64,000 bases of DNA, taken from positions 1-64,000 of the forward strand of contig NZ_RYFF01000006.1 in NCBI RefSeq assembly GCF_004138165.1, written 5' to 3'. The DNA is from Candidatus Chloroploca sp. Khr17. GTDB lineage: Bacteria; Chloroflexota; Chloroflexia; Chloroflexales; Chloroflexaceae. Shown piece by piece: positions 1 through 7,946 of this stretch. The translations under genes and the position numbers were made by a program. The notes under the pieces were generated by a model that was not told the DNA's origin, searched no databases, and worked only from the letters and a program-made list of their open reading frames with translations. Within the stretch, counting starts at the first letter, position 1. Each line of letters begins with the position of its first letter.

Positions 1-75
1 GGAAAGGTGCTGGCACGCACCCAGGGGCCGGTTACCGTGTTGGAACGGCCCGCTCAAAAAAGTGACACCTGGTGA
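1..75 (+). CDS. possible C-terminal end of an upstream gene (partial)
   Basis: Frame 1 is open from the window edge to a TGA at 73-75 and encodes 24 residues ending KSDTW. Valine- and proline-containing text before a charged tail is plausible protein, but the piece is too short to identify. A small hairpin begins at the stop codon (74-88), as at other gene ends in this window. Confidence is low because only one edge of the gene is visible. Confidence 0.3.
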   Translation, partial: GKVLARTQGPVTVLERPAQKSDTW

Positions 76-98
76 GGGTATAGCCCTCTGATCAGAGG
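74..98. terminator. small hairpin pair after the first partial gene
   Basis: GAGGG/CCCTC arms at 74-88 enclose TATAG, and an overlapping perfect palindrome CCTCTGATCAGAGG lies at 85-98. Nearly the same GAGGG-CATA-GCCCTC hairpin recurs at 28418-28432. No T-run follows, so a terminator role is only a guess from position. Confidence 0.3.
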
Positions 99-263
99 CA
101 TGCCATATTGCGGAAGTATCCGCGATCATGTTATGATGCTTCCAGTGACAAAGGTCTGGTTGTTCTTGCATCAGGCAGTGGAACATAGCGTACCCTGCGC
201 GTAGCCGTCGGCGAAGCGAAGGGTTTTATGTTGTACGCATACTCAGTACACAGGTGCCGGAAA

Positions 264-719
264 ATGAACCAACATGGCCCACAACCTGATGCCCATGAAC
301 GTATCATTGAATTGCGCTTGCCTAGTAAACTGGGCTATGAGCGCGTCGCGATGGACATGGCCTCTTCTGTGGCTCGGCGCATGGGTTTTGCGTCCGAACG
401 CATTGACTCACTCAAGACGGCGATTAGCGAGGCGGTCACGAACGCAATTGAGCACGGTAATGAGTATGATGCCGCAGTCAAGGTGGTGGTGCTGTTGACG
501 GCCCGTGATGATGAGTTGATCGTCAGCGTTGCCGACCAGGGCCGCAAACCGCTCGACCAGAAGTGTATGGGCGCAACGCCGTCGATTGAAGACGCCCTCC
601 AACGCGATGATAAGGGTGGGTGGGGCATCTGGTTGATCCGTGAGTTGATGGACGAAGTTGAGTTTACGACGGCACCGAGCGGGGGCAATCAGATCCGCAT
701 GGTGATCCATCTCGAATGA
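264..719 (+). CDS. anti-sigma regulatory factor, RsbW/SpoIIAB-type histidine-kinase-like ATPase
   Basis: A GHKL-fold ATPase of the HATPase_c_2 type (about 151 residues from the ATG at 264). The N-box EAVTNAIEHGNEYD, the VADQGR segment (G1 region) and GGWGIWLIRELMDEV (G2 region) are in the right order and spacing. In this family the protein binds a sigma factor or regulator and phosphorylates a STAS antagonist on serine. The next gene, 60 bp downstream on the same strand, is such a STAS protein, so the two probably form a partner-switching module in the cytosol. The ATG at 264 is preferred because the family domain begins soon after it; an upstream ATG at 228 would add 12 residues. No cognate sigma factor or PP2C phosphatase is visible here. 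Confidence 0.85.
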   Translation: MNQHGPQPDAHERIIELRLPSKLGYERVAMDMASSVARRMGFASERIDSLKTAISEAVTNAIEHGNEYDAAVKVVVLLTARDDELIVSVADQGRKPLDQKCMGATPSIEDALQRDDKGGWGIWLIRELMDEVEFTTAPSGGNQIRMVIHLE

Positions 720-779
720 GCGCGCAACGCTTAGGTGTGATGATAGTTGAGCTAACTGACCTGCCTGGGAGGAACTGGC

Positions 780-1136
780 ATGATGCTTGAAGACGAGTTG
801 ACGGTGAGCACCCGTGAACGTGACGGGGTCGCCATCATCGATCTCGTTGGTGATGTAACAACTTTCGCCGAAGAGAAGATCAATAGTGCGTATCGTGAGG
901 TCACGAGGCGCAATGCGCAGCATATCTTGCTCAATTTTCGCCAGAATGACTATATCAATAGCGCCGGGATTGCGATTTTGATTGGCATCGTAACTGAGGT
1001 GAATCGCCACCAGCAAAAACTGGCGGTGAGTGGGCTCTCGCCTCACTTCCAGAAGATCTTTCGGATGGTTGGCCTCGCGCAGTATGCCGAGATCTATGCT
1101 GATGAAGAGAAGGCGCTTGAGGGCTTTCGCCAGTAG
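780..1136 (+). CDS. STAS-domain anti-sigma factor antagonist (RsbV/SpoIIAA type)
   Basis: A 118-residue single STAS domain. The phosphoacceptor region reads YINSAGIAIL, which keeps the serine of the usual D-S-[SA]-G motif but has Asn in place of Asp. GGGAGGA sits about 5 bp before the ATG at 780; a second ATG at 783 is possible. In this family the unphosphorylated protein sequesters the anti-sigma kinase, and the kinase is encoded just upstream. The gene ends 11 bp before an inverted repeat that faces the convergent PfkB gene. Confidence 0.85.
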   Translation: MMLEDELTVSTRERDGVAIIDLVGDVTTFAEEKINSAYREVTRRNAQHILLNFRQNDYINSAGIAILIGIVTEVNRHQQKLAVSGLSPHFQKIFRMVGLAQYAEIYADEEKALEGFRQ

Positions 1137-1146
1137 CAAGCACGGT

Positions 1147-1193
1147 GCTGTTCATGAAAGAGACCTGCAAAGCTGGCCTCTTTCGTGAACAGC
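1147..1193. terminator. bidirectional hairpin between convergent genes
   Basis: GCTGTTCATGAAAGAG (1147-1162) pairs with CTCTTTCGTGAACAGC (1178-1193), 16 bp with one G-U pair and a 15-nt loop. It lies between the STAS gene and the convergent PfkB gene. No long T-run follows either arm. Confidence 0.6.
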
Positions 1194-1200
1194 ATAAGGA

Positions 1201-2208
1201 TCATGCAGCGCTGCCAAGCGCATTGCGTAGCTCGTCAGGCGTGACTACAGCATTGCCATACCGTCGCACAACCAGTGCTGCGGCGGTATTCGCAAGCTGG
1301 GCCAGCGCAAGAGGAGCGTAGCCTGCGCTCAAGGCGAGGGTCGCTACGGCAATAAACGTGTCGCCCGCACCGGTTGTGTCGTAAACTTCGCTGACCCGTG
1401 CGGCGGGAATGTGGTGGTACGCCAGCCCTGCCCCTTCGATCGCGAGGCCATCGGGTCCACGCGTGACAATGACGAGCTTGGCCCCTAGGCTGATGCGAAG
1501 TTGGTGGAGCCCACGCGCAAAGTCGCTTTCGGTGCCCAGGGCATAGCCAAGGGCCGCTTCAGCTTCGCGGTTGTTGCAGCGAAAGAGATCGGCCCCTTCG
1601 TAAAAGTGTGAGTTGCCCTGCGCATCAACACAAAACGTGGTGCCATGCGCCGCGCAGAGGCTGCGCACACGCCCGACGATCCTTGGCGTCAACAGACCGA
1701 GTTGGTAATCTGAGCAGATCACTGCATCATGGTGCGGGATCGCTTGCTCGAGCAGGGCAAGCACTTGTGCCTCTTCTTCGGCGTGCAAGGGGGTGCGATC
1801 AAGTCGATCAAGGCGGGCAATCTGTTGTGGCAAGCGTGGCGCTTCGTCGGCGAGGATGCGGGTTTTGCGGGTCGTTGGCCGTGTCGCGCTCGTCAGCAAA
1901 CCCGTTCCGTCAATTGCGTGCGCCTCGACCAGTTCGTGCAACTGCGCACCCTCTGGATCGGCCCCGATGATGCCAACGAGCATTGCCTGGCTGCCTAGGG
2001 CAACAATGTTGCGCGCCGGATTCGCGGCCCCGCCGAGGATGACCTCGCGCCGCCGCAATTCGAGCACCGGAATCGGTGCCTCCCGCGAGAGCCGCGTGGC
2101 CTTGCCATAGAGGTACTCGTCGAGGGTGAGGTCACCAAGCACGAGGATGCGATGTTCGGCCAGTCCTGGCACGAGGGTGGCAAGATCGGTGACGGCATCT
2201 TTCGTCAT
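1201..2208 (-). CDS. PfkB-family sugar kinase, RfaE1/HldE kinase-domain type
   Basis: A ribokinase-fold kinase of about 335 residues. The N-terminal LVLGDLTLDEYLYG and LGGAANPARNIVALG segments match the heptose-7-phosphate kinase (RfaE1) branch of the PfkB family, and DTTGAGDTF is PfkB signature 2, whose last Asp is the catalytic base. The product would phosphorylate a sugar phosphate; the exact substrate cannot be read from sequence. The reading frame is open upstream to a GTG at 2250, but that stretch lies inside the left arm of a 23-bp perfect inverted repeat, so the ATG at 2208 is taken as the start. No clear Shine-Dalgarno sequence precedes it. Confidence 0.75.
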   Translation of the reverse strand: MTKDAVTDLATLVPGLAEHRILVLGDLTLDEYLYGKATRLSREAPIPVLELRRREVILGGAANPARNIVALGSQAMLVGIIGADPEGAQLHELVEAHAIDGTGLLTSATRPTTRKTRILADEAPRLPQQIARLDRLDRTPLHAEEEAQVLALLEQAIPHHDAVICSDYQLGLLTPRIVGRVRSLCAAHGTTFCVDAQGNSHFYEGADLFRCNNREAEAALGYALGTESDFARGLHQLRISLGAKLVIVTRGPDGLAIEGAGLAYHHIPAARVSEVYDTTGAGDTFIAVATLALSAGYAPLALAQLANTAAALVVRRYGNAVVTPDELRNALGSAA

Positions 2209-2235
2209 TGAGGGTGTGCTTTCACATCTCACGGA

Positions 2236-2290
2236 CAAGGCTTGCGGCACACAAGGCCAACGCAGCTGGCCTTGTGTGCCGCAAGCCTTG
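2236..2290. repeat. perfect 23-bp inverted repeat
   Basis: The arm at 2236-2258 is repeated exactly in reverse complement at 2268-2290, with a 9-nt spacer. It separates the PfkB start from the repeat element and aminotransferase gene upstream. It could end transcription of the upstream minus-strand gene, although no T-run follows. Confidence 0.75.
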
Positions 2291-2331
2291 GTCGCTCCCT
2301 AAGGCAGGTTTCAGAATCGGGCCTCTCAGCG

Positions 2332-2526
2332 TGACCGTTTGGAGTGCCGACTTATGGTTTTTCAGGAAATGATCCGCTAGGAAACCGATGCCGTGGGGCT
2401 GAAGCCCTCGGCTCTGGGAAGCGAAGCCCGCCTGCGCGGGCGAGACCGGATTCATTTCTGGAAGACCATCAGTCGGCTGAGCGGGAAGCCGACTGAAGTC
2501 GGCACTCCAATCACCGCAAACGGTCA
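2332..2526. mobile_element. MITE-like element, family A, copy 1
   Basis: The core at 2341-2508 begins GGAGTGCCGACTTATGG and ends with the inverted counterpart GTCGGCACTCC. Outer arms TGACCGTTTG (2332-2341) and CAAACGGTCA (2517-2526) extend the inverted repeat. The interior (TGCCGTGGGGCTGAAGCCC and GAAGCGAAGCCCGCCT) is nearly identical, in reverse orientation, to copy 2 at 21569-21710. No coding sequence is present. This fills the gap between the aminotransferase and PfkB genes. Confidence 0.7.
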
Positions 2527-2544
2527 AGCTCGTGTGAAACACGC

Positions 2545-3753
2545 CTAACTTACTGACTCACGGAAACGACGCATTCCTTCGACAATTTCTTCTTCGGATG
2601 TTGCATACGAGAGGCGGATATAGCCGGGTGCCCCAAACGACTCACCGCTCACACAGGCAATATGGGCCTGATCAAGCAGGTAGTTGTTCAGATCGTCACT
2701 CGTTGCACAGACAACCCCATTTTTCAAAGGTTTGTTGAGCAACCCGGTCACATTCGGGAAGACATAGAAGGCCCCATCGGGGACATTGCATGTCACCCCA
2801 GGGATCTCGGCGAGCAAGCCGAGGATCAGGTCGCGGCGCTTGTGGAAGGCAGCAACCATCGTCTGCACCGCCTCGTCAAGTTCGTCACTGGGGGTATACG
2901 CTTTGACCGCGGCATCCTGGGTAATCGAGGCCGTGTGGGTGCTCGTGTGGCTCTGGATATCTTTGATTGCCGTGATGATCGGTTGCGGCCCGGCAACATA
3001 CCCAAAACGCCACCCCGTCATCGCATAGGCCTTGGCGGCACCATTGACGATCAGGGTGCGGTCGGCCATATCGGGGGCCACCCGCAGCCAGCGGGCATAG
3101 GGCACATAGCTGATTGCATCATAGATCTCGTCAGCAATAATGATCGCGTCGCTCTCACGCAAAACATCGGCCAGCGCAGCCAGTTCATCAGCACTATAGA
3201 CAGCGCCGGTCGGATTCGAGGGCGAGTTGAGCATCACCACCCGTGTGCGTGGCGAGAGAGCCGCCCGCAATTGCGCGGGGGTTACTTTGAAGCCCGTTGC
3301 TTCGGTCGTCTGAGGGGTGATCGGCGTAGCCCCTGCCAGGCGGGCCTGCTCCACATAACTGACCCAGTACGGGGCCGGAATGATCGCCTCATCACCCTCG
3401 TCACACAGCGCCTGGAAGGCGAGATAGAGACCTTCTTTGGCCCCGGCGGTTGTCGTAATCTGGCCAAGCGCATAAGGAATTTCTTGATCAGCCGACACTC
3501 GTGCGGCAATGACCTTGCGCACCTCAAGCGTGCCGCCCGCAGGCGTATAGTGGGTGCGATTCTTATTGATCGCCTCAATCGCTGCAACCTTGATTGGCTC
3601 AGGCGTATTGAAATCAGGCTCACCGACACTGAACGAAATCACCTTGATGCCTTCGGCGCGCAACTGTTGTACCCGCGCATTCATCGCGGCCGTTGCGGAA
3701 GGCTCAAGTTGGGCCAGACGGCGGGCTAACCGATATTCGGTTTTGACACTCAT
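2545..3753 (-). CDS. PLP-dependent class I/II aminotransferase (aspartate aminotransferase-like)
   Basis: A 402-residue fold-type I aminotransferase. Visible landmarks are SFSVGEPDFNTP, the NSPSNPTGAVYS strand-loop, the DEIYDAISY segment, and NGAAKAYAMTGWRFGY carrying the PLP-binding lysine; a C-terminal arginine lies in GYIRLSYA. This fits the prokaryotic aspartate/prephenate aminotransferase (AspB/1b) branch, which transfers amino groups between aspartate or a related amino acid and 2-oxoglutarate in the cytosol. The ATG at 3753 is chosen over the one at 3777 because AGGAG lies 8 bp before it. Substrate specificity is inferred only. Confidence 0.85.
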   Translation of the reverse strand: MSVKTEYRLARRLAQLEPSATAAMNARVQQLRAEGIKVISFSVGEPDFNTPEPIKVAAIEAINKNRTHYTPAGGTLEVRKVIAARVSADQEIPYALGQITTTAGAKEGLYLAFQALCDEGDEAIIPAPYWVSYVEQARLAGATPITPQTTEATGFKVTPAQLRAALSPRTRVVMLNSPSNPTGAVYSADELAALADVLRESDAIIIADEIYDAISYVPYARWLRVAPDMADRTLIVNGAAKAYAMTGWRFGYVAGPQPIITAIKDIQSHTSTHTASITQDAAVKAYTPSDELDEAVQTMVAAFHKRRDLILGLLAEIPGVTCNVPDGAFYVFPNVTGLLNKPLKNGVVCATSDDLNNYLLDQAHIACVSGESFGAPGYIRLSYATSEEEIVEGMRRFRESVS

Positions 3754-3797
3754 CTTGTCTACTCCTGCTTGGAACACTACGTGCCCAATTTTACCAT

Positions 3798-3871
3798 GCT
3801 TCGTGGGGCTTGCCCCACGAAGCGATTCTTTTGGTTCGTGTTGGCGGCGAAGCCGCCAACACGAACCAAAA
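3798..3871. repeat. two adjacent perfect hairpins
   Basis: The first has 12-bp arms GCTTCGTGGGGC/GCCCCACGAAGC (3798-3823). The second has 20-bp arms at 3829-3848 and 3852-3871 around the trinucleotide GAA. They lie between the divergent aminotransferase and recD2 genes, so ordinary termination is not their obvious role. Confidence 0.8.
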
Positions 3872-3912
3872 TAGCCCCAACTCTTACCTTGAAGGTGCTA
3901 TATACTTAGGTT

Positions 3913-6087
3913 ATGCAAACCCTCGAAGGCACGCTTGAGCGCATTACGTATCAGAGTGAGGAGGACGGGTATACCGTCGCTCGTCTGACGCCCACTGGGC
4001 GTTCGTATCTCGTGACGATTGTTGGCAAGCTCGCCGGGGTGCGTCCCGGCGAGACGTTGCTGCTTGAGGGTGAGTGGCAGGCGCATCGTGACCATGGCCG
4101 CCAGTTTGCCGTGGTTACCTGTCGGACGCTGATGCCAGCCACGATTGATGGAATCAGGCGCTATCTGGGCAGTGGTCTGATCAAGGGCATCGGCCCCGCA
4201 ACGGCACGCCGCATCACCGAGACGTTTGGGCGCTATACGCTCGAGGTGCTTGATCGTGAGCCGGAACGCCTCGCTGAGGTGCCCGGCCTCGGGCGCAAGA
4301 AGGCTGAGTTGATCAAAATGGCCTGGCGTGAGCAGCAACGCATTAAAGAGGTGATGCTCTTTCTGCAAGAGATTGGCTTGCCTACGGGAATGGCTGTCCG
4401 TATCTATAAGCAGTACGGCGATGAGGCGATCCAGGTAGTACGCAATGAACCCTATCGCCTCGCCGATGAGGTCTATGGGATCGGGTTTTTGACCGCCGAT
4501 ACGATTGCGGCCTCGCTCGGCGTCGCCCACGATGATCCCCGCCGTATCGCCGCCGGGCTCCGCCATACGCTGAGTACGGCGACTGACGATGGACACACGT
4601 TTCTCGCCGCCGACGATCTGATCCGGCGGGCGACGGCGATGCTCGGTGCCGAGCAAATACTGGTTCACGAGGTGCTGACAACCCCGGCGCTCGCCCGCGA
4701 TCTCGAGGTGGTTGACCCCGCCGAGCCGACAACGCCCGTCTATCTCAAGCCGCTCGCGATGGCTGAGACCGGGGTTGCTGCGGCTCTCTTGCGCCAGCAA
4801 CGCGCCCCTTCACGGATGGCCGCTTTCTATCGCCAGGCGCACTGGGATCGCGTCTTTGCTCATCTCGCCGAACGCCATGATGTCGTGCTGACCCCGCGGC
4901 AGCAAGAGGCAGTGCAGATGGCCCTGACCACCAAGGTGAGCATTCTGACGGGCGGGCCGGGTACGGGCAAGACGACGACGCTGCGTACGGTTGTCCGTCT
5001 CGCACAGGCCCGTGGCTATCGCGTGCTGCTTGCTTCGCCAACTGGCCGTGCCGCCCGCCGTCTCAGCGAGACGACAGGTGCCGAGGCAAAGACGATCCAT
5101 CGGCTGCTTGAGTATGCGCCCGGTGGGGGCGGTTCCTTCCGCCGTTGCGCCGATTGGCCGCTCGAGTGTGACCTGCTCGTGGTTGATGAGGTGAGCATGC
5201 TCGATATTTTGCTGACCAACCATCTGCTCAAGGCGCTCCCTGCCCATGCCCACCTGTTGCTTGTTGGCGATGCGGATCAACTGCCGAGCGTTGGACCGGG
5301 GCGGGTATTGCGCGACCTGCTCGCGAGCCAGGCGGTTGCAAGCGTTCATCTCGATACGATCTTTCGTCAGGCCGCAGGCAGCGGGATCGCCTTCAATGCC
5401 CAGCGCATCAATCACGGCGAAATCCCGCAACTCAAGGGGCTTGACGATTTCTTCTTCTTCGCCGCACCTTCGCCTGAAGCCTGTGCCACACGGGTGGTGG
5501 AACTGGTGACCGAGCGCATCCCTGCCCGCTTTGGCCTCGATCCGCGCCGCGATATCCAGGTGCTCGCACCAACCCACAAAGGTGCCGCTGGTGTCACCGA
5601 ACTCAACCGGCGGCTCCAGGCGGCCCTCAACCCACCCGCGCCCGACCGCCCTGAAAAAAGCTTTGGGGCCACGATCTTTCGGCTCGGTGACCGGGTGATC
5701 CAGCAGCGCAACAACTACGAACTCGATGTCTACAATGGCGACATCGGCACGATTGCTGCCTTCGACCAGGCTGAACAACTGATCCGCGTGCAGTTTGAAG
5801 ATGGCCGTGTCGTCGCCTACGATGGCAGCCTGCTCGATGAACTAGCGCTCGCCTATGCGCTCAGCGTCCACAAGAGCCAAGGTGGCGAATATCCGGTGGT
5901 TGTGCTGCCGTTCCTAATGCAGCACCGCAGCATGCTCCAACGCAACCTGCTCTACACCGGCGTGACCAGGGCGCGTCAACTTGCCATCATCGTCGGCGAC
6001 CAGCGTGCCATTATCACCGCCGTCACCGACGAACGCACCCAGGAACGCAACAGCGGCCTGAGCGACAGGCTCATCGCGTTGCCATAA
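3913..6087 (+). CDS. recD2: RecD2-type 5'-3' DNA helicase (RecD/TraA family, SF1B)
   Basis: A 724-residue protein with the RecD2 layout: an N-terminal OB-like region, helix-hairpin-helix text (GIGPATARRITETFG around residues 93-107), then SF1 helicase motifs with Walker A GGPGTGKTTT at residue 347, the VVDEVSMLD Walker B, and a C-terminal UvrD-like segment (ALAYALSVHKSQGGEYP, YTGVTRARQLAIIVG). RecD2 enzymes act outside RecBCD in DNA repair and fork processing, unwinding 5' to 3'. No RecB or RecC is nearby. TATACT lies 6 nt before the ATG, so the message may be leaderless; no Shine-Dalgarno sequence is seen. Confidence 0.92.
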   Translation: MQTLEGTLERITYQSEEDGYTVARLTPTGRSYLVTIVGKLAGVRPGETLLLEGEWQAHRDHGRQFAVVTCRTLMPATIDGIRRYLGSGLIKGIGPATARRITETFGRYTLEVLDREPERLAEVPGLGRKKAELIKMAWREQQRIKEVMLFLQEIGLPTGMAVRIYKQYGDEAIQVVRNEPYRLADEVYGIGFLTADTIAASLGVAHDDPRRIAAGLRHTLSTATDDGHTFLAADDLIRRATAMLGAEQILVHEVLTTPALARDLEVVDPAEPTTPVYLKPLAMAETGVAAALLRQQRAPSRMAAFYRQAHWDRVFAHLAERHDVVLTPRQQEAVQMALTTKVSILTGGPGTGKTTTLRTVVRLAQARGYRVLLASPTGRAARRLSETTGAEAKTIHRLLEYAPGGGGSFRRCADWPLECDLLVVDEVSMLDILLTNHLLKALPAHAHLLLVGDADQLPSVGPGRVLRDLLASQAVASVHLDTIFRQAAGSGIAFNAQRINHGEIPQLKGLDDFFFFAAPSPEACATRVVELVTERIPARFGLDPRRDIQVLAPTHKGAAGVTELNRRLQAALNPPAPDRPEKSFGATIFRLGDRVIQQRNNYELDVYNGDIGTIAAFDQAEQLIRVQFEDGRVVAYDGSLLDELALAYALSVHKSQGGEYPVVVLPFLMQHRSMLQRNLLYTGVTRARQLAIIVGDQRAIITAVTDERTQERNSGLSDRLIALP

Positions 6088-6140
6088 GACCAATATTGTT
6101 GCGCAGGGCGCATGGTCGCTAGTAGTGTGTGAAGTAAGTT

Positions 6141-6270
6141 GTCTGGTGTCCTCAGCCGTCCACGAATTGGGGCCACGAATGAACGAAGAGCGTATGGAGC
6201 AGCCCGTATTCGTTTCTTCGTTCTCAGCATTTGTGGTCGGCGGCGCTACCGGGAAATGTAGTTGACAGAC
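6141..6270. mobile_element. MITE-like element, family B, copy 1
   Basis: A long imperfect palindrome of about 130 bp with outer arms GTCTG (6141) and CAGAC (6266). Inner paired blocks include GCCGTCCACGAA with its counterpart near 6230-6245, and CACGAATGAACGAA with TTCGTTTCTTCG. About 92 bp (6155-6246) match 30565-30657 in direct orientation. It occupies the gap after recD2 and contains no gene. Confidence 0.65.
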
Positions 6271-6370
6271 TAGTCACCCTGAGTGGCGCAAGGGGGCGGC
6301 CATGCCGGAGGGAAGACGCTTCGCTTGGCGCCGCATGACCATCATGCGCTACCATCAACGGTCATTGGCC

Positions 6371-7034
6371 TTATGCCGACGGGCATGTATCGGCCAACCA
6401 GGCCTGGAGATCATCCAGACTCGTGAAATCGAGCAACGTCTCGCTCAAATCCAGAAGGTGTTCGGGGCTCAGAGCGAGCACGTGATGCTGCACCGACTCC
6501 GGCAATGGGCCGCACCGCCGCGTCAGTTGGCGCAGCACGACTTCCTGGAGCGTCTGGTGACGTCCTTGCTCGACCCCCTCGGCGAACGCAAGCTCCTCAA
6601 TACTGGTCACAAACGTGTCCATCTGGGTCTCCTCCTGTTCAATCAGGCGCATTGTAGCACGAACCGTCGCGTGCATGCTGGGGTTGAGGCGCAGCATCTG
6701 ATCGAGCACACGATAGAGTCGGCGCATATCGGCGGCCCCGTAGCCGTTGCGGAAGAAGGCGCGAAAGCGGGCCAATTTGCGCCGCAGCCGCTCCGCAGGT
6801 TGCCCCCGGGTGGCCTGCGCGTCGCGGTGGATCAAAATGACCATCGCGATCGGATTGCGGCTGGCTTCGAGCATCGCCAAGTCAAGGTCGAGCAGTTTGA
6901 CCGTGGGAAAGTCGAGCCGCACCACGCACCCGGCCTCGGCGTAGCCAAACGAGCGCGGGTGCCACCCCGGTTGGTCGTCGCTCAAGACGGCGAGGCTAAT
7001 CACGGGGCGGCGTTCGCGGACAAAGATCTGGGCG
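6371..7034 (-). pseudogene. truncated Rpn-type PD-(D/E)XK nuclease gene
   Basis: The frame 6371-7003 encodes 210 residues very similar to the C-terminal two thirds of the intact gene at 10987-11952. The N-terminal nuclease core is missing. Comparison shows a 304-bp deletion: the sequence jumps at GGGCG (7030-7034) from the position equivalent to 11649-11653 to that equivalent to 11953-11957, and both carry GGGCG. The deletion removed the start codon and the putative catalytic residues and is not a multiple of three. Flanking non-coding text on both sides still matches the intact copy. Confidence 0.8.
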
Positions 7035-7073
7035 TTCCTCGGGCAAAACGGATGTTGCTGGTTCTACCGCACG

Positions 7074-7860
7074 AGGGGGGCGAAAGATACGGGGGCACGC
7101 GAAGACGCGAAGACGCGAAGAGGGATTGACGCAAAGGCGCAAAGGCGCATGTAGGGGCACGGCTTGCCCGTGCCCCTCGCCCGTGCCCCTCGCCCGTGCC
7201 CCTCGCCCGTGCCCCTCGCCCGTGCCCCGCCCGTTGCACGAACGCCCCTGTCTGATGCTGCGCCCCCGGTGATGCCACCCGTGCCCGATGACACGCGATC
7301 GCGGTGCGATGGCCGGCTGTAGGGGCGCAGCAGCCCATGGCCCGCCCGTTACCCAAACGCCCCTGCCATCGCTGCTGCGCCCCCGGTGATGCCACCCGTG
7401 CCCGATGACACGCGATCGCGGTGCGATGGCCGGATGTAGGGGCGCAGCAGCCCATGGCCCGCCCGTTGCGCAAACGCCCCTGTCATCGCTGCTGCGCCCA
7501 CCGGCCCCCGGTGACGCATCCCGCGCCTAATGGCAGGCCGATCGCGGCGAAATGGCCGATCCCGCACCCACGGCAGGGCGGACACGGGTGAATCATCGCG
7601 ATGGGGCTGATCCCGCACCCACGGCAGGGCGGGCACGGGTGAATCATCGCGATGGGGCCGATCCCGCACCCACGGCAGGGCGCAGCAGCGAACAGAGGTC
7701 GTCGTGGTTGACAGGGGCGCATGGGCTGCTGCGCCCCTACATGTGCGTAACACGGGGATGGATCACGGCGATGGGACGGATGCGTACGCGGGGTGGGGAT
7801 CATGTCCGGGGGCACGGCGGCGGGGCAGGGCAGGGCACGGCGGCGCCGTGCCCCTACATT
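7074..7860. repeat. GC-rich repeat array A
   Basis: No credible gene lies here. In order the stretch holds runs of CGCGAAGACGCGAAG and GCAAAGGCGCAAAGGCGC, five copies of the 13-mer GCCCGTGCCCCTC (7166-7230), modules of roughly 105-125 bp containing GTAGGGGCGCAGCAGCCC and CCCGCCCGTTGC, and an exact-period 51-bp direct repeat (starts 7558, 7609, 7660). Long open frames cross it on both strands, but their translations are low-complexity and frame-independent. Related arrays lie at 11990-12740 and 18185-19026. Confidence 0.85.
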
Positions 7861-7946
7861 GCGGTCTTGTATGCCTTGCAATTGCTCTGATTCTGGGTAT
7901 ACTCTTTGATCAGGATTACGCTTATTTTCAACCTTCGGTTTTCTTT

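Noticed and set aside
2209-2250. GTG start for the PfkB gene at 2250
   Set aside because: The codons lie inside a perfect 23-bp inverted repeat arm and lack family similarity; ATG 2208 fits better.
7349-7881. Long open frames on both strands across array A (also in arrays B and C)
   Set aside because: Translations are low-complexity, overlap in several frames, have no start signals and follow the repeat units; GC-rich composition removes stop codons.
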